Assembly: GCA_963737225.1 (NCBI GenBank)
Contig: CAVTSA010000012.1
Span: 1 to 64,000, forward strand
Reading direction: 5' to 3'
Origin: CAVTSA01 sp963737225
GTDB taxonomy: Bacteria; Chloroflexota; Dormibacteria; Dormibacterales; Dormibacteraceae
Length of the DNA: 64,000 nt
Shown: in pieces, positions 33,540-42,456 of the stretch
Position numbering within the stretch: the first letter of the stretch is position 1
How the letters are laid out: every line of letters begins with the position of its first letter
Translations under genes and position numbers: made by a program
The notes under the pieces: model-generated
Told to the model about the DNA's origin: nothing
What the model saw: the letters and a program-made list of their open reading frames with translations, nothing else
Databases searched by the model: none

Positions 33540-36377
33540 GTGCAGACAGGCCCAGGATCATCACCCAGTCCCGCTGGTACGTCCGGCCCGAGTAGCGCGC
33601 CCGGTATGCCAGGCTCGATGTCGACAGACGGAAAGGTGCTCCCGGACGGGCCTGTCTGGCACACGCTCAGCCGCAGCGCCGCGCTGCAGGCAGAGGGTGT
33701 CGACGCCGCCACCGGGCTCTCCGAAGACGAGGTACGGGTACGACGGGACAAGTTCGGGCCCAACAAGCTTGCCGCCGCGAAAGCAGAGCCGAGGTGGCGG
33801 GCTTTCCTGCGCCAGTATCGCGATCCCATGCAGATTGTCTTGCTGGGCGCCGGAGTACTCAGCCTGTTCCTGCCGGAGCAGTTCGCCACCGGACTCCTCC
33901 TGATCTTCCTCACTCTGTTCAACGCCGTCCTCGGCCTGAATCAGGAGGGCAAGGCGGAGGCGAGCGTCGCGGCGCTCGAAAAGATGCTGATCGTCAAGGC
34001 GCGAGTCGTTCGCGGCAGCGCGCTCGCCCAGGTGGAGTCGACCGATCTGGTGCCGGGGGACATCGTCCTCCTGGAGGCAGGGGACCTGGTCCCTGCGGAT
34101 GGCCGCATCGTCGAGGCTGCCACACTCGAGATCGCGGAGGCCGCCCTGACCGGCGAGAGCACGCCCGTCTCCAAGGGCGTCGAGGCGGTCCCAGAGGTTG
34201 ACACGCCCCTCGGTGATCGTACGGACATGGCCTACATGAACACCTCGGTCACGAGAGGCGCCGGCCGGGTGCTGGTGACGACGACCGGGATGGGCACCGA
34301 AGTGGGTCGGATCTCGGGCATGCTCCAGTCGAAGTCGGAGGCGGAGACTCCACTGACGAAGCAGCTCAATCGCCTCACGTCCCAGATCCTGGTCATCGCC
34401 GCATGTGCCCTCATCATCTCGATCGGTCTCGGCCTCATTCGTGGCATCCCGTTCTCGACGCTCTTTCTCACCGCGGTCGCGTTCGCGGTTTCAGCCGTGC
34501 CGACGGGGTTGCCGGCGGTCGTGACCGCCATCCTCGCCGGTGGCACGACGACGCTGGCAGCGGCCGGCGCGATCATGAAGCGGCTGCGCTCGGTGGAGAC
34601 GCTGGGTTCGACGACCGCGATCAACTCGGACAAGACAGGCACCCTGACGCTGAACCAGATGACGGCCGTCCAGATGTTCATCATCGGACGCCGCTACTCG
34701 ATCTCCGGCGAGGGCTACTCCGTTCTCGGCCAGATCGAACACGTGGGCGGGAAGGGGCCGACGGCACTCGATCAGTTCCTGCTACCGATGGCGCTCGCCG
34801 CCGACGCCGAGGTCAAGGACGGCAAGCTGGTCGGTGATCCGACGGAAGGCGCGCTGGTCGTGCTGGCGGCGAAGGGCGGCGTCGATCCGGACGAGACCCG
34901 CCGGACCTATCCCCGTATCGCGCAGGTCCCGTTCGACGCCGCCTACAAGCTGATGGCCACGTTTCACCGGATGCAGGACGACAGCGGGAGAGACGTGGTG
35001 CGGTGCTACGTCAAGGGGGCGCCCGACCAGCTGCTGGAGCGGGCGGCGCGGGCGCACGATCCCGACGGCATCGAGGTCCCCGTCGAAGAGGTGCGCAGCC
35101 GGTACCTGGAGGCCAACGAGGCGCTCGGCCGGGAGGGTCTGCGGGTCATGGCCACCGCCCGCAAGGACTTCGACCCGGCGCAGTTCGACCCCGCCGGCGA
35201 CCTGCTGGCGCAGCTCACTGACTTGACGCTGCTGGCCCTGGTCGGAATCGTCGATCCGCCCCGGCCCGAGGCCGCCGACGCTATCGCCAAAGCCAAGGCG
35301 GCCGGGATCAAGATCCGGATGATCACCGGCGACCATGCGGTGACGGCTCAGGCGATCGGTAGACGGCTGGGGATCGAAGGGCGGGCGATCACGGGTGCCG
35401 AGTTCACGGCCATGGACGACGACGAGGCGCTGCGCCAGATCGGCGAGATCGGTGTCATCGCCCGGGTCGCGCCGGAGGACAAGGTCCATCTCGTCGACCT
35501 CCTCAAGAAGCGCGGCGACATCGTGGCCATGACAGGAGACGGCGTGAACGACGCGCCGGCCCTGAAGCGAGCCGACATCGGCGTGGCCATGGGCATCACA
35601 GGAACCGAGGTCTCGAAAGAGGCGGCGGTGATGATCCTCACGGACGACAACTTCTCCACCATCGTGAAGGCGGTGGAGCTTGGCCGCGGCATCTACGACA
35701 ACCTGATGCGGTACATCCGCTACCAGATGGGGAGCCTCTTCGGGTTCATCCTGGTGTTCCTCGGCGCCGGCATCTTCAACATCCTGGGCGGCGCGCCCTT
35801 CATCCCCCTACAGACGCTCTGGATCAACTTCACCACGAACATCTTCGGAGCGATCGGTCTCGGCTTTGGTGAGACCCAGCAGGGCCTGATGGATCGCCCA
35901 CCGAGGGACCCGGCGGAGCGCATCTTGCCACGCGCCCGGATGATCTACGTCATCGTCATCGGACTGGTTATCGCCGTCGGGACCCTGGGGGTCATCGTCA
36001 TCGCGGAGAAAGAGGGTGGCGCCGTCCTCGCCCATACCATGGGCTTCGCGACCTTCAACCTGTTCGCCATCCTGTTCGCGCTCGAGGCCGCGGACGAGCG
36101 GCGGACCATCTTCGGGAGCCTGATCCTGGAGAACGGGAAGCTCATCAAGATGACCTTCCTTTCGGTCATAACCACGATCCTTGGAACCGAGCTGGGTCTG
36201 TTTCAGCGGCTGCTGGAGACGACCCACCTGAAGCTCGCGCAGTGGGGCATCTGTCTCGGCGTCTCCCTCTCGATCGTGATCGTGGCCGAGATCTGGAAGC
36301 TCGTGCTGCGACGCCTGCCGCCGAAGGAGGCACCCGCCAACCAGAGCGCCGAGCTGCGCCCGGCCACCCAGGGCTGA
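33540..36377 (+). CDS. P-type ATPase, P2-like, with atypical ion-binding residues
   Basis: A 945-residue pump. It has the N-terminal cation-ATPase segment (WHTLSRSAALQAEGVDAATG), actuator loop EAALTGESTPVSKG, the phosphorylation site INSDKTGTLTLNQM (Asp364), KGAPDQLLERAAR in the nucleotide domain, MITGDHAVTAQAIGRRLGIE, MTGDGVNDAPALKRADIGVA, and a C-terminal membrane domain. Compared with Ca2+ pumps, the M4 motif PEGLP is PTGLP, the M5 residues matching Asn768 and Glu771 of SERCA are Leu and Phe (QMGSLFGFI), and the M6 Asp800 is Asn (WINFTTN). The usual acidic cation ligands are absent, so the ion is unclear. GTG 33540 is chosen as a leaderless start. Confidence 0.85.
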   Translation: MQTGPGSSPSPAGTSGPSSAPGMPGSMSTDGKVLPDGPVWHTLSRSAALQAEGVDAATGLSEDEVRVRRDKFGPNKLAAAKAEPRWRAFLRQYRDPMQIVLLGAGVLSLFLPEQFATGLLLIFLTLFNAVLGLNQEGKAEASVAALEKMLIVKARVVRGSALAQVESTDLVPGDIVLLEAGDLVPADGRIVEAATLEIAEAALTGESTPVSKGVEAVPEVDTPLGDRTDMAYMNTSVTRGAGRVLVTTTGMGTEVGRISGMLQSKSEAETPLTKQLNRLTSQILVIAACALIISIGLGLIRGIPFSTLFLTAVAFAVSAVPTGLPAVVTAILAGGTTTLAAAGAIMKRLRSVETLGSTTAINSDKTGTLTLNQMTAVQMFIIGRRYSISGEGYSVLGQIEHVGGKGPTALDQFLLPMALAADAEVKDGKLVGDPTEGALVVLAAKGGVDPDETRRTYPRIAQVPFDAAYKLMATFHRMQDDSGRDVVRCYVKGAPDQLLERAARAHDPDGIEVPVEEVRSRYLEANEALGREGLRVMATARKDFDPAQFDPAGDLLAQLTDLTLLALVGIVDPPRPEAADAIAKAKAAGIKIRMITGDHAVTAQAIGRRLGIEGRAITGAEFTAMDDDEALRQIGEIGVIARVAPEDKVHLVDLLKKRGDIVAMTGDGVNDAPALKRADIGVAMGITGTEVSKEAAVMILTDDNFSTIVKAVELGRGIYDNLMRYIRYQMGSLFGFILVFLGAGIFNILGGAPFIPLQTLWINFTTNIFGAIGLGFGETQQGLMDRPPRDPAERILPRARMIYVIVIGLVIAVGTLGVIVIAEKEGGAVLAHTMGFATFNLFAILFALEAADERRTIFGSLILENGKLIKMTFLSVITTILGTELGLFQRLLETTHLKLAQWGICLGVSLSIVIVAEIWKLVLRRLPPKEAPANQSAELRPATQG

Positions 36378-36389
36378 CGCCGTCGTGCA

Positions 36390-37411
36390 GTGAGCCGCGA
36401 CGTCTCAGTGCCGAGCTTGCGCGGCCGCAGCTTCCTGAAGGAGCTGGACTTCACCCCGGCAGAGCTCGGCTCCCTGCTCCGGCTCGCGACCAATCTGAAG
36501 GCGGAGAGCAAGCGCAGACAGGAGCGGCGACGGCTTAACGGAAAGAAGATCGCGCTCGTCTTCGAGAAGCCATCGACCCGCACCCGTGCGCCTTCGAGGT
36601 GGCCGCCTACGACCAGGGCGCGCACGTGACTTATCTCGGGCCGGGAGAGTCACAGATCGGCCACCAGGAATCGATCAAGGACACGGCGCGGGTGTTGGGC
36701 AGGATATACGACGCGATCGAGTTCCGGGGCTTCGGCCAGGAGGTGGTCGAGGAGCTCGCCCCCAACACCGGGGTCCCCGTGTACAACGGACTCAGCGACG
36801 AGTTCCACCCCACGCAGATGCTTGCCGACACGCCCACGATGAGCGAGCACTCGCCAAAGCCCCTGAACGAAATCGCCTACTGCTACCTCGGCGACGCCCG
36901 GTTCAGCACCGGCAACTCGTTGATGGTGACGGGCTGCAAGCTGGGGATGGATGTACGCATCTGCGCCCCCGAGAGTCTGTGGCCGTTTGCAGATTTGATC
37001 GCCACATCCAGGTCCATCGCCGCCGAGACCGGCGCCAGATTCGAGGTGACCGCCGACGTGGAGACGGCTGTCAGAGGAGTGGACTTCCTCTACACCGACG
37101 TATGGGTCTCGGTAGGTGAGGACGCCAGTCTCTGGAAGGAACGCATCGAGCTCCTGCTGCCGTACGAGGTGAACGCGGACCTGATCCGGAGGTGCGGCAA
37201 CCCGGATGTCAGGTTCATGCACTGTCTCCCCGGCCTGCACAACCGTCAGACCGCGACCGGCGAGCATCTTCTTTATCAGAAGTTCGGGCTGGATGGCCTC
37301 GAGGTGACCGACGAGGTTTTCGAGCCGAGTCGTTCTATCGTCTTCGACGAGGCCGACAACGGTCTTCATACGATCAAGGCGGACATGGTGGCGACACTCG
37401 CGGAGACATGA
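36390..37411 (+). pseudogene. Ornithine carbamoyltransferase, one frameshift
   Basis: The product would be about 340 residues. The N-terminal frame ends KIALVFEKPSTRTR (carbamoyl-phosphate loop STRTR). The rest continues in another frame as AFEVAAYDQGAHVTYLGPGE, DTARVLGRIYDAIEFRGFGQ, DEFHPTQMLAD, LGDARFSTGNSLMVTGCKLG and HCLPGLHN (ornithine-binding Cys). One base is missing just before 36588, inside the Cys codon of the expected STRTRCAFE. Apart from that, every catalytic motif is present, which favours either a sequencing error or a very recent event. The gene starts 12 bp after the ATPase and overlaps the next gene by 4 bases (ATGA). No other arginine or ADI-pathway gene is nearby. Confidence 0.85.
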
Positions 37412-39510
37412 AGCGCAGCGCCGGGAGCACCGTCCTCCACGTTCTGCTGCTGTGGTTGATCAACGGGGTCGCGGTGGCCGCGTGGACCGCGATCCTTCCC
37501 GGCGTCCACAGTCACGGCTTCGGATCCGCGCTCGCGGCGGCGGCGGTCATCGGCGCGCTGAACGCGCTGCTCTGGCCGCTCCTCACCATCGTCGCCCTGC
37601 CGATCGGGGTGCTGACGCTTGGCCTCGGTGTCCTGGTCGTGAATGGCGCGCTGGTGGCACTGGCCAGCCATCTGCTGCCGGGGTTCCAGGTGGACGGCGT
37701 CTGGCCGGGGATCACTCTGGTGCTCGGCATCACGCTGATCAACGCACTGGCCACCACCGTGCTCGGGATCGAGGACAACAGCATCTACTACCAGAACGTC
37801 GTGCGGCGGATCGCGCGGCGTCGTGGTGGCGTCGTCTCGTCGCTGCCGGGAGTGGTGTTCCTGGAGATCGACGGCCTCGCACACGAGGTGCTGGTGCACG
37901 CGATACGCATGGGCGCCGTACCGCACATCGCCCGTCTGGTCAGCGAGGGGTCGCACCGGTTGCTGCGATGGGAGACGGACTGGTCCTCCCAAACCGGCGC
38001 CTGCCAGGCTGGTCTCCTGCACGGGTCCAACGCCGACATGCCGGCCTTCCGCTGGTGGGAGAAGGAGCGCGGTCGCGCGATGGTGACGAACCATCCCCGG
38101 GACGCGATGGAGATCGAGCGCCGGCATTCGGACGGGAGGGGGCTGCTGGCGTTCGACGGTGCGAGCCGGGCCAACATCCTCTCTGGCGACGCTCCTCACT
38201 CGCTGCTCACGATGAGCACGATCCTGCGCCGAGACCGGACGGGCGGCCTGGGCCAGGACTACTTCACGTACTTCGCAAACCCCTACAACGTGTCTCGCAC
38301 GATCGTGCTGTCGGTGGCCGACGTCTGTATCGAGCTCTGGTACGCCGCTCAGCAGCGCCGTCGCGACATCGAGCCACGGATCCGGCGCACGCTGTCCTAT
38401 GCGCTGGTGCGGGCGTGGGCGACGGTCGTGCAGCGTGACCTGCAGGTGGCGGCCGTCATCGGCGACATGTTCGCCGGGCGTCCGGTCGTCTACACGACGT
38501 TTCTCGGCTACGACGAGGTCGCCCATCACTCGGGGATCGAGCGCCTCGATACGCTGAACGTCCTCCGGCGGATCGACCGTCAGATCGAGAGAATCGCCGC
38601 GGCCGGCGAGTCGGCGCCGCGACCGTATCAGTTCGTCGTGCTCTCCGACCACGGCCAGAGTCAGGGCGCCACGTTCAGGCAGCGTGCCGGGCAGACGCTC
38701 GAGGACCTGGTGAAACACGCGACCAAAGCGTCCTCGCTCGACGCGGAGAAGCAGGGGAGCGAAGGCCTGTCCTACCTCTCCGGCACGCTCACCGAGGCGC
38801 GATCTGGCGGGGGCGCCGCGGCCGGGGCCCTGCGGACCGCGACCAATCGACTGGTGGTCGACGATCAGGTCCAGCTGGGCGCTCCGCGCCAGGCGCGAAG
38901 GCGGCGCATGCGGACGGCCGCGGAGCCGGAGGAGGTTCCGGAGCTGGTCGTGATGGCGTCCGGTTGCCTTGGGCTCGTCTACTTCCCGCGTGAGCCCCAC
39001 CGCCTCACCAAAGAGCGGATCGACGAACTCTACCCGGACCTCATCGCCGCTCTCGTGAACCACCCGGCGATCGGCTTTCTGATGCTGAGGTCGGCCGGCG
39101 CCGGGCCTCTCGCGGTCGGCCGGTGTGGCGTCAACTACCTGGGTGAGGGCCGCGTCGAGGGCGACGACCCGCTGGCGCCGTTCGGCCCCAACGCCGCGCG
39201 GCACCTGAAGCGAGCGGACGCCTTCGAGCACGTCGCCGACATCATGATCAACGGGGCGTACGACGAGGCGACGACCGAGATCCCGGCGTTCGAGGAGCTC
39301 GTCGGCTCGCACGGTGGCATGGGCGGGTCCCAAAGCTTTCCCTTCGTCCTCTTTCCGGCCCGGTGGACACCGCCCGGGCACCCGGTGGTCGGCGCGGAGC
39401 AGATGCATCGCTGCTTCCGGGGGTGGCTCGCCGACCTCGGGCACGGCGATTTCAAGGCCCCGGAGGCCACGCCGGCGCCCCGAGCCGGCGATCGGGATCC
39501 GTCCGCGTAG
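37408..39510 (+). CDS. Holin-like (PF04020) membrane domain fused to an alkaline phosphatase-superfamily domain
   Basis: A 700-residue protein. Residues 1-115 contain four membrane helices of the mycobacterial/phage-holin 4-TM type (GALNALLWPLLTIVALPIGV, VLTLGLGVLVVNGALVALAS). From about residue 140 a type I phosphodiesterase/nucleotide pyrophosphatase fold begins: GVVFLEIDGLAHEVLVHAIR with the metal Asp, then TGACQAGLLHGSNADMPAFR with a Thr or Ser nucleophile candidate, TTFLGYDEVAHHSGIE (metal Asp and His) and VLSDHGQSQG (Asp-His). The pieces match metal-binding motifs of the superfamily. ATG 37408 overlaps the OTC stop. The catalytic domain probably faces one membrane side and acts on lipid or envelope phosphodiesters; this is inference. 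Confidence 0.75.
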   Translation: MKRSAGSTVLHVLLLWLINGVAVAAWTAILPGVHSHGFGSALAAAAVIGALNALLWPLLTIVALPIGVLTLGLGVLVVNGALVALASHLLPGFQVDGVWPGITLVLGITLINALATTVLGIEDNSIYYQNVVRRIARRRGGVVSSLPGVVFLEIDGLAHEVLVHAIRMGAVPHIARLVSEGSHRLLRWETDWSSQTGACQAGLLHGSNADMPAFRWWEKERGRAMVTNHPRDAMEIERRHSDGRGLLAFDGASRANILSGDAPHSLLTMSTILRRDRTGGLGQDYFTYFANPYNVSRTIVLSVADVCIELWYAAQQRRRDIEPRIRRTLSYALVRAWATVVQRDLQVAAVIGDMFAGRPVVYTTFLGYDEVAHHSGIERLDTLNVLRRIDRQIERIAAAGESAPRPYQFVVLSDHGQSQGATFRQRAGQTLEDLVKHATKASSLDAEKQGSEGLSYLSGTLTEARSGGGAAAGALRTATNRLVVDDQVQLGAPRQARRRRMRTAAEPEEVPELVVMASGCLGLVYFPREPHRLTKERIDELYPDLIAALVNHPAIGFLMLRSAGAGPLAVGRCGVNYLGEGRVEGDDPLAPFGPNAARHLKRADAFEHVADIMINGAYDEATTEIPAFEELVGSHGGMGGSQSFPFVLFPARWTPPGHPVVGAEQMHRCFRGWLADLGHGDFKAPEATPAPRAGDRDPSA

Positions 39511-39528
39511 CGCTCCTGTCCCCAGCTA

Positions 39529-39585
39529 TTTGTCTCACTCCGTCATGGCGACAGGTCCCGCTCGGGGCATTGACTGCGCGCCAAT
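39529..39585 (+). promoter_or_regulatory. Bipartite promoter candidate of the sulfatase operon
   Basis: ATTTGTCTCA (element 39529-39537) with GCCAAT (39580-39585) at 49 bp from TGTC; the hexamer is weak. The following CCAATGAACG resembles the -10 region of the 23985 promoter. Confidence 0.45.
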
Positions 39586-39644
39586 GAACGAGCGGGGGCG
39601 GGACCGCCGACCGGTTTACACGCGAGCACAAGGGAGGAAGCCTC

Positions 39645-41189
39645 ATGCCCGACTCCGACCGGCCCAACATCCTGATCATCTGGGGCGACGACATCGGCAT
39701 CACGAACCTCAGCTGCTACAGCGACGGGCTGATGGGCTACCGAACGCCGAACATCGACCGTCTCTCGGACGAGGGCATGCGGTTCACCGATTCCTACGGT
39801 GAGCAGTCCTGCACCGCCGGCCGCGCCTCCTTCATCACCGGCCAGAGCGTCTTCAGGACCGGCCTCAGCAAGGTCGGCTTCCCCGGCTCGGACGTCGGAC
39901 TGCAGGCCGAGGACGTGACCATCGCTCAGCTCCTGAAGCCTCTCGGCTACGCCACCGGGCAGTTCGGCAAGAACCACCTCGGCGACCTCAACAAGTTGCT
40001 CCCCACCGTCCACGGCTTCGACGAGTTCTTCGGGAACCTCTACCACCTCAACGCCGAGGAGGAACCGGAGCTGCCGGACTGGCCGTCTCCGGCGGACTTC
40101 CCGAAGTTCAACGAGCAGTTCCGGCCGCGCGGCGTCATCCATTCCTGGGCGACGGACACCGACGACGACTCCGTCGACCACCGCTTCGGCCGCGTCGGCA
40201 GGCAGCGGGTCCAGGACACGGGCCCGCTCACCAAAAAGCGCATGGAGACGATCGACGACGAGACCGTCGACGCCTGCTGCGACTACATCCGCCGCGTGCA
40301 TGAGACGGATCAACCGGTCTTCGTGTGGATGAACACCACCCACATGCACCTGCGCACCCATCCCAAGCCGGAGCACGTGGGCCAGGCCGGGCGCTGGCAG
40401 TCCCCTTATCACGACACGATGATCGACCACGACCGGCACGTCGGGCAGCTGCTCGACCTGCTCGACTCGCTCGGCATCGCCGAGAACACGATCGTGATCT
40501 ACAGCACGGACAACGGGCCGCACATGAACACCTGGCCCGACGGTGCGATGACGCCCTTCCGGAGCGAGAAGGACACCAACTGGGAGGGTGCGTTCCGGGT
40601 CCCGCAGCTGATCCGCTGGCCGCGGCACATCCCGGCCCGCGCGGTCTCCAACGAGATCATCCAGCACCACGACTGGCTGCCCACGCTGCTCTCCGCGGCC
40701 GGAGACCCGGACGTCGCCGAGAAGCTCAAGACGGGCTATGAGCTGGGCGGGACCACGTTCAAGGTGCACATCGACGGCTACGACTTCATCCCCTACCTGA
40801 CCGGACAGGTGGAGAAGGGGCCACGGCCAGGGCTGGTCTACTTCTCGGACGACGGCGAGCTGCTCGCCCTGCGCTTCGACAACTGGAAGGTCGTCTTCAT
40901 GGAGCAGCGCGCGGTGGGGACACTTCGCATCTGGGCCGAGCCGTTCACGATGCTCCGCGTGCCCAAGCTCTTCAACCTGCGGACCGACCCGTTCGAGCGC
41001 GCCGACACGACGTCGAACACCTACTACGACTGGTTCATCGACAACGACTACATCGCACTCGCCGCGCGGGCCATCATCACGCAGTTCCTGGAGACCTTCC
41101 GGGAGTTCCCGCCGCGGCAGCGGGCGGCGACCTTTACCATCGACCAGGCCATGGAGAAGCTGGAAGCCGCCCTCACGTCCGGCCGGTGA
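39645..41189 (+). CDS. Arylsulfatase-family enzyme
   Basis: A 514-residue sulfatase without a signal peptide. The N-terminal metal site is IIWGDDIGI (Asp15-Asp16). The FGly motif is CTAGR (Cys56 to Arg60), i.e. C-x-A-x-R, the less common variant of C-x-P-x-R. Further superfamily motifs are GKNHLGDLNKLLPTVHGFDE, WMNTTHMHLRTH and IVIYSTDNGPHMNTWPDGAM, which supplies the Asp-Asn metal ligands. Cys56 must be oxidised to formylglycine, and the next gene encodes the enzyme for that. Lack of an export signal suggests a cytoplasmic substrate or Tat-independent export. Strong ribosome site GGGAGGAAGCCTC. Confidence 0.9.
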   Translation: MPDSDRPNILIIWGDDIGITNLSCYSDGLMGYRTPNIDRLSDEGMRFTDSYGEQSCTAGRASFITGQSVFRTGLSKVGFPGSDVGLQAEDVTIAQLLKPLGYATGQFGKNHLGDLNKLLPTVHGFDEFFGNLYHLNAEEEPELPDWPSPADFPKFNEQFRPRGVIHSWATDTDDDSVDHRFGRVGRQRVQDTGPLTKKRMETIDDETVDACCDYIRRVHETDQPVFVWMNTTHMHLRTHPKPEHVGQAGRWQSPYHDTMIDHDRHVGQLLDLLDSLGIAENTIVIYSTDNGPHMNTWPDGAMTPFRSEKDTNWEGAFRVPQLIRWPRHIPARAVSNEIIQHHDWLPTLLSAAGDPDVAEKLKTGYELGGTTFKVHIDGYDFIPYLTGQVEKGPRPGLVYFSDDGELLALRFDNWKVVFMEQRAVGTLRIWAEPFTMLRVPKLFNLRTDPFERADTTSNTYYDWFIDNDYIALAARAIITQFLETFREFPPRQRAATFTIDQAMEKLEAALTSGR

Positions 41190-42175
41190 TGGAGACGCTG
41201 CTGCCCGCGCTCCCCGACCTGGCACCGATCCCGGCCGGCGAGTACCGCCTCGGCTGCGATGCCTTCTACCCGGAAGAGGGGCCGGTGCACGGAGTGGCGA
41301 TCGACGCCTTTCGCATCGCGTGCGGCGCCGTCACCAACGCGGACTTCGCGCGGTTCGTGGAGGCGACCGGCTACGTCACCGTCGCCGAGCGACCGCTTGA
41401 TCCGGCCCAGTTCCCGGGAGCACCAGCTGAGAATCTGGTCCCCGGCTCACTGGTCTTCTCCGGCACCCCGGGCCCGGTCGACCTCCGACACCTGAACCTC
41501 TGGTGGCGCTGGACGCCGGGCGCCAGCTGGCGCCACCCGGAGGGCCGGCGCTCGGGCATCGCCGCCCGTCAGGACCATCCGGTGGTGCACGTCGCCTGCG
41601 AGGACGCGGAGGCCTACTGCAGGTGGGCGGGCGCCCGCCTGCCGACCGAGGCCGAGTGGGAGGTCGCCGCCCGGGGAGGGCTCGACGGCAGGACCTACGT
41701 GTGGGGCGATGACCCGGAGTCTCCCGGTCAGCGTCTCGCCAACTACTGGCATGGCGAGTTCCCGTGGCGCGCCCAGCCCGGGTACGGGCACACCGCGGCG
41801 GTGGGATCGCTCCCTGCCAACGGCTACGGGCTCTACGAGATGGCCGGCAACGTGTGGGAGTGGACCTCCGACTGGTGGAGCGAGCGGCGCGCCTCTGGCG
41901 AGGAGGCGTGCTGCCTGCCGCGCAACCCTCGCGGAGGTGACAGGGACACGAGCTTCGACGAGCGCCAGCCTCAGTTCCGCATCCCGCGCCGGGTTGTCAA
42001 GGGCGGGTCGTTCCTGTGCGCCGACACCTACTGCCTGCGCTATCGACCGGCCGCGCGCCGTCCGCAGATGATCGATAGCGGGATGAGTCACATCGGCTTC
42101 CGCTGCGCGTTCGCGAGTGGAGATCGAGACCGGCAGGGACATTCGACCCCGGAGGATCCGCCATGTGTTGCTTGA
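41189..42175 (+). CDS. Formylglycine-generating enzyme (SUMF1/EgtB/PvdO family)
   Basis: A 328-residue enzyme that converts the sulfatase active-site Cys to formylglycine with O2. The family core is VTNADFARFVEATGYVTVAE, ARLPTEAEWEVAARGG, NGYGLYEMAGNVWEWTSDWW and RRVVKGGSFLCADTYCLRYR. The last contains the C-x4-C pair that binds Cu(I) in bacterial FGE (corresponding to Cys272 and Cys277 of the Streptomyces enzyme). ATG 41189 overlaps the sulfatase stop in a TGATG arrangement, so the modifying enzyme and its substrate are made together. Confidence 0.92.
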   Translation: METLLPALPDLAPIPAGEYRLGCDAFYPEEGPVHGVAIDAFRIACGAVTNADFARFVEATGYVTVAERPLDPAQFPGAPAENLVPGSLVFSGTPGPVDLRHLNLWWRWTPGASWRHPEGRRSGIAARQDHPVVHVACEDAEAYCRWAGARLPTEAEWEVAARGGLDGRTYVWGDDPESPGQRLANYWHGEFPWRAQPGYGHTAAVGSLPANGYGLYEMAGNVWEWTSDWWSERRASGEEACCLPRNPRGGDRDTSFDERQPQFRIPRRVVKGGSFLCADTYCLRYRPAARRPQMIDSGMSHIGFRCAFASGDRDRQGHSTPEDPPCVA

Positions 42176-42453
42176 TCACGGTGCTCGGGCTGCTCGGCCC
42201 GCGCGCCGCCATCTTCGTCTGGTGGCTGGCCGAGCCGGCGCGCTGGAGCCACGCCTTCCACGGGTTCTTTCTCTGGCCCGTGCTCGGCTTTTTCTTCCTG
42301 CCCTGGACGACGCTGGCGTGGGTGCTCGTCGCCCCCTTCGGCACCCTCAGCGGGGGCGGGTGGCTGGTTGTCGTGATCGGGTTTCTGATCGATCTCGCCT
42401 GGTGGGGTGGCGGTGGCTTCGGGAACCGGGGACGCATGAGGCGTGGAGCCTGA
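42163..42453 (+). CDS. Small hydrophobic membrane protein, function unknown
   Basis: A 96-residue protein with three likely membrane segments: residues 2-24 (LITVLGLLGPRAAIFVWWLA), 30-56 and 63-82, followed by a Gly-rich, basic tail. The ATG at 42163 overlaps the end of the FGE gene by 13 bases, so it is the third gene of the sulfatase operon. Similar WxxxP...FLPWTTLAW proteins occur widely in soil bacteria, but I know of no assigned function. It could help the sulfatase or its substrate reach the membrane. Confidence 0.65.
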   Translation: MCCLITVLGLLGPRAAIFVWWLAEPARWSHAFHGFFLWPVLGFFFLPWTTLAWVLVAPFGTLSGGGWLVVVIGFLIDLAWWGGGGFGNRGRMRRGA

Positions 42454-42456
42454 AGG

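Noticed and set aside
37366..39444. Very long minus-strand frame (about 690 codons) opposite the phosphodiesterase gene
   Set aside because: The plus-strand gene has clear motifs; the antisense frame is His/Arg/Asp-rich, as expected from codon-position bias in GC-rich DNA.
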